Below are positions 42,927 through 51,508 of a stretch of DNA of 62,670 bases, one piece after another. The stretch's first letter is position 1. Each line of letters begins with the position of its first letter. The DNA is from Elusimicrobiota bacterium. GTDB lineage: Bacteria; Elusimicrobiota; Elusimicrobia; UBA1565; UBA9628. The stretch spans positions 1 through 62,670 of the forward strand of contig JACPOW010000107.1 of assembly GCA_016191335.1 (NCBI GenBank), read 5' to 3'. The notes under the pieces were generated by a model that saw nothing but the letters and a program-made list of their open reading frames with translations, was not told where the DNA came from and ran no database searches. Position numbers and translations under genes: made by a program.

Positions 42927-44734
42927 GGCTTTCTCCTCGCGTTCCGGAGGAATCTCTCGAGGCCCTCGACCAGCGACCGGGCGAGCTCGTCGCGGAAGGC
43001 GGCGTCGTTGAGCAGGGCCTCCTGCTCGGGGAAGATCATGTAGGCGTTCTCGACGAGGACGGCCGGCATCGCGCTCTGCCGGGCGACGAGCAGGTTCCCC
43101 CAGCGCAGGCCCTCGTCGGGGAGCTTGATACGCGCGCGGAAGGCCTCGTGCACGGCGCGGCCGAGCTCGAGGCTCTGGGGGTGGTAGTAGAAGACGGTGA
43201 AGCCGCGCGGCTTGCCGAAGGGGTTCTCGCCGTCCGGCAGGGCGTTGTTGTGGAGGCTCACGAAGAGGTCGGCGCCGCGCTCGACGGCCTGCTTCGGCCG
43301 GTCCACGAGGGAGACCTCGTGCAGGGGGTCGCTGCGCGTCATCAGCACCGTCGCGCCCGCCCGCTCCAGGCGCGCCTTCGCGGCCTGCGCGATCGCGTAG
43401 TTGGCGTCCATCTCGCGCGTGCCGAGGGGGCCGGTCGCGCCGGTCGCCGACGGCATGTGCCCGGGGTCGAGCATGACCGTGATGCCCGAGAACGGCTTGT
43501 ACTCCGAGATCTTCGGGGTGCGCCGGAGCTCGAGGCGCAGCGAGCCGCCGTCGTAGGACGGCCACCAGCCCCACAGGACCTCGCTCGGCTTGAGAAGGAT
43601 GGTCACGGCGACGACGTCGGTGGCCTCCTGGCGCCAGCGGACCTCCTGGACGAAGTCGGGGGCCTCGTTGACGGCCCAGTTCGTGTGGCCGGTCGCGTTG
43701 TACAGGCGCACGGTCAGCGCGTCGAGCCGGGCCGAGGGCTCCACGTCGAAGGCGACCTTCTCCGACACGCCGATCTTCACGGAGGCGCCGCGGTCGGTCC
43801 TGGCGACGCCGATCGTGCCGCTCACGGCGCGGGGAGGCGTGCCGGAGGAGAGGTCGACGTCCTTGGCCTCGACCCACCCGGACAGGGTCTCGGAGAGGCG
43901 AACGCGCAGGGAGCTGTTCTCGCGGCCGGTCACCATCAGCCGGGTGCCGGCCAGCGGGAAGGAGAGGAAGCCGTTGGCGGGGCCGGTCTTGACGCTGACG
44001 AAGCCCGCGGTGCTGGCCTTCACCGTGGCGATCAGGGAATCGCGCGCGGAGGCGGAGACCCGCGCGGTCCCCGTGAGCTTGACCGACGACCAGCCCTTGC
44101 CGAGCTCGTATTCGACGGGCCCGGACTCGATCTCCTCGCCGAGCGCGATCTGCCTCGTCGCTTCGTAGATCCCGAGCGCGGCGTTGGCGACGCGCATGTC
44201 CTGCCACGGGCCCTTGCCCAGCCGGAAGCGCGCCGGCTTGCCGGGCGTCCCCTTCATGCGGACCGTCAGCCAGTCTCCGGCGCGCAGGTCGAGGTCGGCC
44301 TTGGGCGACAGGGAGGCGGGGTCGATGGCGAGCTTGCCCGGGAGCGGCTGGGCGGGGACGGGCACGAGGATGCGCCTCTCGGCCGTCGCCGTCGTCGTCG
44401 ACGACAAGGCCAGCTCGGCTCGGAAGGTGAAGGTCCCGGGAGCGATCGGCAGCCAGGCGAGGAAGCCGCCGTCGCGGTGGACGGCGACGGTGACGCCGTT
44501 GATGGTGAAGGGGGCCGTCGCCGGGGCCACCGAGCCGAGGATGAACTCGGATTCGGCCGCGAGGGGCATGTTCTCCGGAGGCCAGATGAAGACGATCGGC
44601 TCGGTCGAGCGCGCCGGATACAGGGGAGCCGCGGCCGAGACGCGGGGCTCCTCGGGCGCGGCGGCGGGCCGGGGGCGGGCGGAGGCGGGCAGGGCCAGGA
44701 CCAGGAATGACGCGGCCGCGAGCGCTCTTTTCAT
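42923..44734 (-). CDS. N-acetylmuramoyl-L-alanine amidase (Amidase_3)
   Basis: 603 residues. Signal peptide 1-19. Large beta-rich N-terminal region (about 20-390) with SH3-like and AMIN-like segments, then the Amidase_3 domain: VMLDPGHMPS, EMDANY, SLHNNALPDG and VLVENAYM supply the zinc ligands and catalytic Glu. Cleaves the amide between MurNAc and the stem peptide in the periplasm. TAGAAT ends 7 bases before ATG 44734; leaderless prediction. Leads a five-gene operon (amidase, GAF-PAS, Trx-like, YjbQ, hydrolase). Confidence 0.9.
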   Translation of the reverse strand: MKRALAAASFLVLALPASARPRPAAAPEEPRVSAAAPLYPARSTEPIVFIWPPENMPLAAESEFILGSVAPATAPFTINGVTVAVHRDGGFLAWLPIAPGTFTFRAELALSSTTTATAERRILVPVPAQPLPGKLAIDPASLSPKADLDLRAGDWLTVRMKGTPGKPARFRLGKGPWQDMRVANAALGIYEATRQIALGEEIESGPVEYELGKGWSSVKLTGTARVSASARDSLIATVKASTAGFVSVKTGPANGFLSFPLAGTRLMVTGRENSSLRVRLSETLSGWVEAKDVDLSSGTPPRAVSGTIGVARTDRGASVKIGVSEKVAFDVEPSARLDALTVRLYNATGHTNWAVNEAPDFVQEVRWRQEATDVVAVTILLKPSEVLWGWWPSYDGGSLRLELRRTPKISEYKPFSGITVMLDPGHMPSATGATGPLGTREMDANYAIAQAAKARLERAGATVLMTRSDPLHEVSLVDRPKQAVERGADLFVSLHNNALPDGENPFGKPRGFTVFYYHPQSLELGRAVHEAFRARIKLPDEGLRWGNLLVARQSAMPAVLVENAYMIFPEQEALLNDAAFRDELARSLVEGLERFLRNARRKP

Positions 44735-44741
44735 GGCCGGG

Positions 44742-44747
44742 ATTCTA
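44742..44747 (-). promoter_or_regulatory. -10 hexamer TAGAAT for amidase operon
   Basis: Minus-strand TAGAAT ending 7 bases before ATG 44734, identical in sequence and spacing to the sdhC promoter. Confidence 0.55.
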
Positions 44748-44759
44748 CCAACTTTGCGT

Positions 44760-46439
44760 CTAGTCCAGAGTGTTGGGAGGCTGGCTGGCCCAGAACGCGC
44801 GGCCCCCGAGGGCGTCGCGCAGGGACTTGCGGAAGACCGGCCGTCCGATCAGCGGCAGGCCGACCAGGCGCGGGCTCTCCATCAGGTGGTCGGTGCCCGC
44901 GATCACGTGCACCGTCGCCCCGGTCGCGTCGGCGTCCGCCGCGGCCTTCGCGACGGCGGCGTTCAGGTCGCCGTTGCGCACGACGATGGCCGCCTGCCAC
45001 AGCTCGCGGTAGGAGCGCCAGGCCGTCAGCGCCGCGCGCGCCATCTCCCGGTAGTAGCGCCAGCCGCGCAGCTCGCCGTGGGCGAGGTGGTTCATCGCGA
45101 GCTGATCCATGTGGTGCTGCAGGAGCGGGTGCTTGGAGTCGTCGTAGTGGACGGTGTTCTCCCAGCCGCGCACCTCGACGAAGGCGCTCGGGACGCCCTT
45201 CTCCGCCAGGGCGTCGGGGTCGAGGCCGCGGTCGGCGAGGTACTTGAGCGCCGGCCAGCCCCGCAGGGCCCAGCCGGTGTAGCCCTCGACGAGCACGATG
45301 ACGGGCTTGCCGGGGCGGGCGTCCTCCACGAGGCGTCTCATGTTGGCGCCGATCAGCGCGCCGTCGGTGTGGCGCTCGCCGTAGAAATGGACGCGCGCGT
45401 CCTCCCGCTTCGCCGCGCCCGGGAGCTCGAAGCCCTTGGCGTAAGAGCTCTTCTTCTCGCCGAGGACCTTGCGGATCAGGGCGTCGAGCGGAGGGAAGCC
45501 GTGGCCCGGCGACTTCTCGATCGGCTGCCAGCCGAAGATGCTGCCGGGGACCGCGACGGAGGCGTAGTCGTTCGGATCCTCGGGGCGTACCTCCTTCGGC
45601 GTGGAGGGGGCGAGCGCCGCCGCCGCGGGGGCCGGCGCGGGCGCGACGGATTCCTCGACCTGGGACGCGAAGAGCTTGGCGTCGGCGACGACCGCCTCGA
45701 GCGTGCCCTTCGACGCGGCGATGCCCATCTCCTGGTCGAAGACCTGCCAGACCGCCAGCGCGCGGCTCAGGCTGTCGATGAGCGGCTTGTCCGCGGGGAT
45801 GAGGGCCCGGGCGAAGCGCACGACCGCCGACTCGATCTCCTTGACGGCCGCGGCGGCGGCGGGCGTCGGGGCGGGCGCGCCCGAGCCGCGGGCCGCGTCG
45901 AGCATGCCGACGAAGTCGGCCCCGCTCATGGTCCGCGCCTTCAGGCCTTTCGCGGCGCCCAGGTCGTCGGCCCGCGCGGCGAGCGCCTGCGAGGCGCCGA
46001 CGGCGAAGGCGAGCTCCTCGGGCGAGGCGGCCGCGGCGGCGGCGGACGGCGCGGAGAGTACGGCGCCGGTCAGCAGCGCCTCGATGTCGCGTCCCGCCGT
46101 CAGGGCGGCGGCGCCGGAGGCCGGGTTCTCGGCGAGGCTCGCGACGGCTTTCGTGATCCCGGCGTTGAGAGCCGCGACCTTCACCGGCAGCGGGGCGTAG
46201 GCGGCGGGGCGGACCGCCTGCATGGCGGATGGCGTGGCGAGGGGCGAAGCCAGCGGCGCGGCGGTCAGCGACAGCGGCGCGGAGAGGGAGAGCGCCGGCG
46301 CCGGGGCGAGCCCCGGAACGGGGGCGCCGAGCTGAAGGGGAATGACCGCCGCCGGCGCGGAGACAGGCGCGGCGACGCGGGTCTGAGCCCAGGCGGGTGC
46401 GGCCAGCAGGAGCGCGGCGAGGAGCGTCCGGACCTTCAT
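44760..46439 (-). CDS. Exported TIKI/TraB/ChaN-like protein with Ala/Pro-rich spacer
   Basis: 559 residues. Signal peptide 1-18 (LLAALLLAAPAWAQ), then an Ala/Pro/Leu-rich region to about 290. The C-terminal part contains VHFYGERHTDGALIG near 351 and VHVIAGTDHLMES, matching the GxxH/E and late His motifs of the TIKI/TraB/EreA/ChaN fold (metal-dependent protease or haem-binding relatives). Which activity applies is not clear. ATG 46439 overlaps the stop of the HExxH barrel gene by one base (TGATG), so they are co-expressed. Confidence 0.7.
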   Translation of the reverse strand: MKVRTLLAALLLAAPAWAQTRVAAPVSAPAAVIPLQLGAPVPGLAPAPALSLSAPLSLTAAPLASPLATPSAMQAVRPAAYAPLPVKVAALNAGITKAVASLAENPASGAAALTAGRDIEALLTGAVLSAPSAAAAAASPEELAFAVGASQALAARADDLGAAKGLKARTMSGADFVGMLDAARGSGAPAPTPAAAAAVKEIESAVVRFARALIPADKPLIDSLSRALAVWQVFDQEMGIAASKGTLEAVVADAKLFASQVEESVAPAPAPAAAALAPSTPKEVRPEDPNDYASVAVPGSIFGWQPIEKSPGHGFPPLDALIRKVLGEKKSSYAKGFELPGAAKREDARVHFYGERHTDGALIGANMRRLVEDARPGKPVIVLVEGYTGWALRGWPALKYLADRGLDPDALAEKGVPSAFVEVRGWENTVHYDDSKHPLLQHHMDQLAMNHLAHGELRGWRYYREMARAALTAWRSYRELWQAAIVVRNGDLNAAVAKAAADADATGATVHVIAGTDHLMESPRLVGLPLIGRPVFRKSLRDALGGRAFWASQPPNTLD

Positions 46440-47959
46440 CAGAAGCTGCCCGAGAGGCCGATGGTGTAGAACGTCCCGGCGCCGTGGGATTGGCCGAGCA
46501 TCGCGCCGGTGGTCTTCCGGCCGACCTCCGCGAAGGCGGAGACGGCGCCGAACTTCTTCTCCGCGCCGACGCTGAGGGCGCCGCCGAGGCTCTTCGGGCC
46601 CTGCTCGGCCGCGGCGCGCTCGAGGCGCGCGCGGACGCCCGCGCCGACGTCGTCGGACCAGCGCACGGCCGCGGCGGGCTGGCCCTCGCCGGTCGAAGCG
46701 GTGGTCTCGATCATGTCGCCCTTCTTGCCGCGGGAGAGGACCGTCATCGAGTAGCGCGCCCCGACCTCGGAGAGCCAGAAGCCGGTGCCCGCCATCCAGG
46801 TCCGGCCGCCGAGCTCGACGCCGGGGACCTTCTGGGTGCGCTCGCCGCCGATCACGTAGCGGCCGAGGTAGCCGTAGGCCGAGTATAGGCCCATCGGGTC
46901 GAGCATGTTCCACACCGCGCCGCGCACGATGTCGCCGTGCACGGCGTCGCCGCCGCGGCCGGAGCGCTCGCCGTAGAGCCGGGCGTAGCTGGTCATGTCG
47001 TTGGCGCCGTCGAGGGCGCCGGCCTGCGACGGCTTGGGGGCGGTCAGGCCGTAGGCGGTCATGTCGACCTTGCGGAAGAACATCAGCGGCCACTGCGACC
47101 AGTCGGCCTCGCCGCGCTCGAAGAGGGAGGAGCGCAGCGCGGCGGCGGCGGCCTGGGTGGCCATGATGCCGCCCGCGTTGAAGGCCTGGCGTCCCGCCGC
47201 GGACATCCGCGACCAGTCCCCGGAAGCGACCTCGGTGATGCGTCCGAAGGCATAGTTCCCGTCCGCCTTCGCCCAGGACACGTTCTTCGCCCCGGCGAGC
47301 CAGGCCGCCTCGAAGTGGCCCAGCTCGTGGCCCGCCAAGGTGGTGGTCCAGGCGACGCCGAGGTCGAGCGGCGCCTTCGCGATGCGCGCCGCGATGCCGG
47401 CCCCGCCGGAGCCGGCGCCGGCCTTGTCGAGAAGGGCGTCGGTGCCGCGGCCGTACAGCCCGTACAAGGTCTCGAGGTTGCGCCCGGTGGCCTCGGCGCG
47501 GGGCGCCGAGCCCCAGCGCAAGGTCAGGTCGAGCGGGCGATGGCCGGCGGCGTCGAAATCGGGAGCGGCGCCGAGGGACGCCGACAGGGCCCGGCCGCGC
47601 TCGGCGGCCTCCTTGACGGCTGCGGCGTCGTCGCGGTAAGCGGGCGCGGGGACGCCGGCCGTGGAAGGCGAGGAAAGCAGGGCGGCGACCGCGTTCTTGG
47701 CCTCGACGCCGCGCGCGCGGCACCACGCCGACAGCTTCTCGCGCGATGAGACGTCGTCCTTCAGGAACGCGTCGACCTTGGCGTTCTGCTCCGCGGTCAG
47801 GATCCGGGGCTCCTTCTCCTCCTCGCGGTAGCGCCAGCCGGAACCGTCGGCGGTCAGCCCGAGGCTTTCGACGACCGCCGGATCGGGGGCGACGGTCTGA
47901 GCGTGAGCGGTCAGCGAGACCGCGAGGAGCGCCGTCAGAAGGCAGCCTTGGATTCTCAT
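46439..47959 (-). CDS. Exported HExxH protein with C-terminal outer-membrane-type barrel
   Basis: 506 residues. Signal peptide 1-20. HELGH at residues 211-215 in TTTLAGHELGHFEAAWLAGA, a good zinc-peptidase helix. From about residue 350 the sequence alternates hydrophobic and polar residues (RTWMAGTGFWLSEVGARYSMTVL and later) and ends TFYTIGLSGSF with a terminal Phe, the usual signal of outer-membrane barrels. A peptidase domain plus barrel in one chain is unusual. TATCCT ends 6 bases before ATG 47959. Confidence 0.7.
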   Translation of the reverse strand: MRIQGCLLTALLAVSLTAHAQTVAPDPAVVESLGLTADGSGWRYREEEKEPRILTAEQNAKVDAFLKDDVSSREKLSAWCRARGVEAKNAVAALLSSPSTAGVPAPAYRDDAAAVKEAAERGRALSASLGAAPDFDAAGHRPLDLTLRWGSAPRAEATGRNLETLYGLYGRGTDALLDKAGAGSGGAGIAARIAKAPLDLGVAWTTTLAGHELGHFEAAWLAGAKNVSWAKADGNYAFGRITEVASGDWSRMSAAGRQAFNAGGIMATQAAAAALRSSLFERGEADWSQWPLMFFRKVDMTAYGLTAPKPSQAGALDGANDMTSYARLYGERSGRGGDAVHGDIVRGAVWNMLDPMGLYSAYGYLGRYVIGGERTQKVPGVELGGRTWMAGTGFWLSEVGARYSMTVLSRGKKGDMIETTASTGEGQPAAAVRWSDDVGAGVRARLERAAAEQGPKSLGGALSVGAEKKFGAVSAFAEVGRKTTGAMLGQSHGAGTFYTIGLSGSF

Positions 47960-47965
47960 GATTTA

Positions 47966-47971
47966 AGGATA
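47966..47971 (-). promoter_or_regulatory. -10 hexamer TATCCT for HExxH-barrel/TIKI-like operon
   Basis: Minus-strand TATCCT ending 6 bases before ATG 47959. Confidence 0.5.
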
Positions 47972-48049
47972 GGCCGCGGCGGACCCGCGCGCATGGGGCG
48001 GCGTGCCCCCGGCGCGAGGGGCCGAAGGGCCCAGGCGCGGCCTGAGCCT

Positions 48050-48165
48050 TAAGTTGTCATGTTACAATTATATGTAATCTATATAACAATTCACGGAGTT
48101 ATCCACATATCCACAGGGCAAAGAGATACGGTTAAATGATTGTTTTTTAATCACTATTCGTCAGA
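48050..48165. other. AT-rich intergenic block with two DnaA-box-like sites
   Basis: In a 70 percent GC window this block is mostly A/T. It holds TTATCCACA (48099-48107, perfect DnaA box) directly followed by ATATCCACA (48107-48115, one mismatch), AT-rich stretches on both sides and a T6 run at about 48143-48148. It could be an origin-like or DnaA-regulated region, or simply the murC 3' terminator area. No gene is visible inside it. Confidence 0.4.
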
Positions 48166-48177
48166 GCGCGGCGGCGG

Positions 48178-49533
48178 CTATGACTTCAGCGCTTTGAGGA
48201 TGTCGCGGGCGAAGTCCGACAGGGAGGGATCGCGCGCGCCCATCACGATGACGAGGTCGCCCTCGCGCGCCTCGGCGGCGATGAGGCCGGCGATCGCGGC
48301 GCGGTCCGGGACGTGGAAGGCGTGAAGGCCCTTGGCCTTCAGCGGGGCGACGACGTCGTTCGAGGAGATGTCCTTGCTCGCCGTGCCGCCGACGTAGTAG
48401 AGGTCGGGCAGCCAGAGGCGGTCGTCGGGGCGCAGGCCCTCGGCGAAGGCCGCGATGAGCTCGTTCTTGAGGTGGCGCGTCGGGGCGAAGCCGTGGGGCT
48501 GGTAGACGGCCAAGGTCCGCCGGCCGCGCAGGCGGGCGGCGACCAAGGTCGCCGCGATCTTCGCCGGATTATGCGCGAAGTCGTCGACGACTTCGACGCC
48601 GCGCGCGGTCCCCAGGCTCTGGAAGCGGCGCGCCACGCCCTGGAAGGAGGCGAGTCCCCGGGCGCAGTCGGCGAGCGGGACGCCCTCGTTGACGCAGGCG
48701 GCGATCGCGGCGAGCGCGTTCTCCGCGTTGTGCCGGCCGGGGACGGGGAGCGTGAACGGAACGTCCTTCACGCGGAAGCGCGAGCCGCCGGCGCTCAATT
48801 CGAGGCCCTCGGCGCGCACGGAGCCCGACGACAGGCCGAAGGTCGCGTCGGCGCGGATGCCGTCGAGGGCGCGGTCGTCGGCGTTCACGAGCGCCGTCGC
48901 GACATGGGCCCGGAACTTGAGGAAGATCTCCCGCAGCGCGGAGACCTCGAGGTGGTCCTTGGTCAGGTTGAGGAAGACCCCTACGGCGGGCTTGTAGTTG
49001 ACGAGCGAGCCGTCGCTCTCGTCGGCCTCGACGACGAGGATGTCCGACTTCCCGCGGAAGGCGTTCCCGGTGAGCCCGCGCGCCTGGAGCGCGATGAGCG
49101 CGCCGCCGGTGATGACCGAGGGCCCGCGCCCGGCCGCCTCGAGGATCTCGAAGATCATCGCGACGACGGTGGACTTCCCGCTCGTGCCGGTGACCGCGAT
49201 GGTGCGCATCTCCGCGACGTGGCGGGCCAGGAACTCGGAGCGGTGCATCAGCGGCACGCCCAGGGCCTTGGCCGCGGCGATCTCGGGGTTGGAGTCCTCG
49301 ATGGCCGTGGACAGCACCACGAGCTCCGTTCCGGAGGTGAGCGCGCTGCCGTCCTGAGGGAACAGGCGCACGCCCAGGGCCTCGAGCCTGGACTTCAGCC
49401 CCGCGCCCCGTCCGCGGTCGAAGTCCCGGTCGGAGCCGGTCGCCGGGCCGCCGTCCATGGCGTGGATCTGCGCCAGCGCGCTCATGCCCGCGCCCCCGAT
49501 GCCGACGAAGTGGATCAGGGGCTTCTTCGCCAT
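48178..49533 (-). CDS. murC: UDP-N-acetylmuramate--L-alanine ligase
   Basis: 451 residues. N-terminal Rossmann part IHFVGIGGAGMSALA; ATP-binding loop VTGTSGKSTVVAM; EADESDGSLVNYKPAVGVFLNL and TKDHLE in the central domain; DDFAHNPAKI and YQPHGFAPTRHL in the C-terminal domain. These are MurC features; the loop reads SGKST rather than the usual HGKTT, so Mpl-like or divergent MurC cannot be wholly excluded. Adds L-Ala to UDP-MurNAc in peptidoglycan precursor synthesis. Its ATG touches the stop of the gene upstream (TAGATG). Confidence 0.88.
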   Translation of the reverse strand: MAKKPLIHFVGIGGAGMSALAQIHAMDGGPATGSDRDFDRGRGAGLKSRLEALGVRLFPQDGSALTSGTELVVLSTAIEDSNPEIAAAKALGVPLMHRSEFLARHVAEMRTIAVTGTSGKSTVVAMIFEILEAAGRGPSVITGGALIALQARGLTGNAFRGKSDILVVEADESDGSLVNYKPAVGVFLNLTKDHLEVSALREIFLKFRAHVATALVNADDRALDGIRADATFGLSSGSVRAEGLELSAGGSRFRVKDVPFTLPVPGRHNAENALAAIAACVNEGVPLADCARGLASFQGVARRFQSLGTARGVEVVDDFAHNPAKIAATLVAARLRGRRTLAVYQPHGFAPTRHLKNELIAAFAEGLRPDDRLWLPDLYYVGGTASKDISSNDVVAPLKAKGLHAFHVPDRAAIAGLIAAEAREGDLVIVMGARDPSLSDFARDILKALKS

Positions 49534-51507
49534 CTAGAAATAGGAGCCGAAGAAGATGCGGCGCCGACGGGGGCGGGCGAAGGAGAGGTCGCTGACCGCG
49601 TCGCCGGACTCGATGGCGGTCAGCGGCGAGCCGAAGCGCTCGAGGAAGGTCGTGCGCAGCACGCGCCCGGAGGACTTGCGGCTCTCGATGAGCCCGTCGC
49701 CTCCCGTGAAGATCATGACGTGCGTGATGCGCTCGCTCGTCTCGTCGTCGGTCAGGAAGATCAGGTCCCCGGCCTGCAGCGCGGCGCTGCGCGTCGGCTT
49801 GGCGTGGAGCTTCTGCTCGTGGGAGTCGCGCGGCACGTCGCGGCCGTGGATGCGGTACGCGAGGCTGACGAGCCCCGAGCAGTCCACGCCGACCTTCGGG
49901 TCCGCCTGGACGCCGGAGCGGCCGCCCCAGTAGTAGCTGGTGCCGAGGAACAGCTCGGCGGTGCGGATGATCTCGGCGCGCGAGGCGGCGGTCGGCTCGG
50001 CGGGCGCCTGGTACAGCGAGGCGGACGGTATCTCGGCCAAGGTCCCGTCGAGGAGGCGCACGACCGTCGCCGTGCCGCTGTCCGAGACGAAGGACAGCCG
50101 CGTGCCGACGGACAGGGTCAGCAGGTCGTCGCCGCGCTGCAGCAGGGCCTGGCGCACGCGGACGACCGGGCCGGACCTGGGCGGGGGCGCGGACGCCAGG
50201 GCGTCCGCCTTCATCCAGCCGGGGTAGCCCTGCCAGTCGCCGGAGTGCAGGAAGCTCTCCTGCTCCTCGGCGCGCACGCGGACCCACTCGCCCTTGGCCT
50301 CGAGCACGGTCACGACCTCGCCGTACAGGATCTGCGAGAGATGAGCCTCGTCGTCGAGCTTGACGCCGCTGCGGCGCACCGGCTTGGTCCACAGGTCCGC
50401 GACCGGCGCGCCCACGGTGAACTCGCGGGGGAAGGTCGGGCCGATCAGGTAGGCCAGGCCGCGCTTGCGCCCGCGCCAGACCTTGTGGAACGCGGCCCGC
50501 GGATAGACGCGGCGCACGCCGTCCTTGCCCTTGCCGGCGGGATCGTAGGCGATGACGTCGCCCTCGGCGGTGAAGCCGCCGATGACCATGACGTGGCCGC
50601 GCGTCTTCTTGATCGGGGCGTTGGGCAGCTCGCCCTCGGAGAAGGTCACGCTGACGATCACCGGGCGGCCGTGGGCGACCTCGGCCTCGGCGTCGGCCAG
50701 CGACTCGAGGCGGGCGACGCGCCCCTCGAGCCCCAGCGAGCCGGCGTAGGCGACGTTCGCGGGCCAGTTGCCGAACAGCTGGGAGCCGCGGTCCTGGGCG
50801 GCGAGGGCGACGGCCTCGAGGTCCAGCCGGCGGCCCCAGTGCTCGAGGACCATCGCCAGCGAGGTCGGCGAGCAGATGTCGTGCTTGTACTTCTCCTGCG
50901 CGTCGCCCTGGGAGCGCGGGGCGAGCCCGAGGTCCCTGACCCACGGCCCCGGCGCGAACGCGGACGGCGCGGACGGAGCCTCGGCGTCGGACACGGCGAC
51001 CGCGACCGAGCGCAGGCGCACGGGCTTCCTGCCGGCCTTGAACTTCAGGCGATAGCGGAACGCCGTCGCCTTCTGCTTGAGCTTGAGGGTGTCCACGTCC
51101 ACGGACCCGGGGCCGTCCCCGGCGGGGGCCGCCGCGGGCGAGGCCCAGCCGGAGCCGTTCATCGTGCCCAGCGAGAACCACTCCGTCCAGCCCGACTCGA
51201 GCCGTACCTTGACGCTCATCTCCGCCTCGCCGCCGGCGGGGACCTCGGCGATGAAGGAGCCCACGAGGTCGTCGAACGGCGCCGGCGCCTCGAGGTCCCG
51301 CGACTCGAGGGTCGCCGTCGCGGCCTTGGTCCGGTACAGGCCCTCGGCGAAAGGCAGGCGCTCGAGCCCCACGGCGCGGGACCCGGCGGTGTCGAGCGGA
51401 GTGCGATGGAGGACGTTATGGTTCATGGCGTGGGCGGAGGACGCGGACAGGAGAATGAAAAAGCCGAGCGACCAGAGCGGCCGCCCGGCTTTTTCATTCG
51501 ACGCCAA
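49534..51507 (-). CDS. Secreted C39-like / SH3 / NlpC-P60 peptidase
   Basis: 657 residues from TTG 51507, chosen because it gives a signal peptide (LWSLGFFILLSASSAHA). C39-type cysteine peptidase domain with Cys212 in HDICSPTSLAMVLEHWG and a His in TRGHVMVIGGF; two SH3-like segments (about 385-500); NlpC/P60 domain with Cys543 in VGVDCSGLVSLAY and His596 in RITHVMIF. Such enzymes cut peptidoglycan stem peptides. Two peptidase domains in one protein is uncommon. The first 19 codons contain a perfect 14-bp inverted repeat that looks like the terminator of the ferredoxin gene upstream; an ATG within it belongs to another frame. Confidence 0.85.
   Translation of the reverse strand: MASNEKAGRPLWSLGFFILLSASSAHAMNHNVLHRTPLDTAGSRAVGLERLPFAEGLYRTKAATATLESRDLEAPAPFDDLVGSFIAEVPAGGEAEMSVKVRLESGWTEWFSLGTMNGSGWASPAAAPAGDGPGSVDVDTLKLKQKATAFRYRLKFKAGRKPVRLRSVAVAVSDAEAPSAPSAFAPGPWVRDLGLAPRSQGDAQEKYKHDICSPTSLAMVLEHWGRRLDLEAVALAAQDRGSQLFGNWPANVAYAGSLGLEGRVARLESLADAEAEVAHGRPVIVSVTFSEGELPNAPIKKTRGHVMVIGGFTAEGDVIAYDPAGKGKDGVRRVYPRAAFHKVWRGRKRGLAYLIGPTFPREFTVGAPVADLWTKPVRRSGVKLDDEAHLSQILYGEVVTVLEAKGEWVRVRAEEQESFLHSGDWQGYPGWMKADALASAPPPRSGPVVRVRQALLQRGDDLLTLSVGTRLSFVSDSGTATVVRLLDGTLAEIPSASLYQAPAEPTAASRAEIIRTAELFLGTSYYWGGRSGVQADPKVGVDCSGLVSLAYRIHGRDVPRDSHEQKLHAKPTRSAALQAGDLIFLTDDETSERITHVMIFTGGDGLIESRKSSGRVLRTTFLERFGSPLTAIESGDAVSDLSFARPRRRRIFFGSYF
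51453..51499 (-). terminator. Perfect 14-bp inverted repeat with T-run, inside the peptidase signal-peptide codons
   Basis: GAATGAAAAAGCCG and its exact complement flank a 19-base loop. On the minus strand the 3' arm reads CGGCTTTTTC, an intrinsic-terminator form for the ferredoxin gene. It lies within codons 3-19 of the next gene, so it could attenuate read-through expression of the peptidase and murC. Confidence 0.65.
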
Positions 51508-51508
51508 C

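Noticed and set aside
51423..51500. Frameshift at the start of the C39/NlpC gene (an ATG in another frame begins MKKPGG)
   Set aside because: The alternative frame ends after about 24 residues with no hydrophobic core, while the TTG-started frame gives a proper signal peptide.
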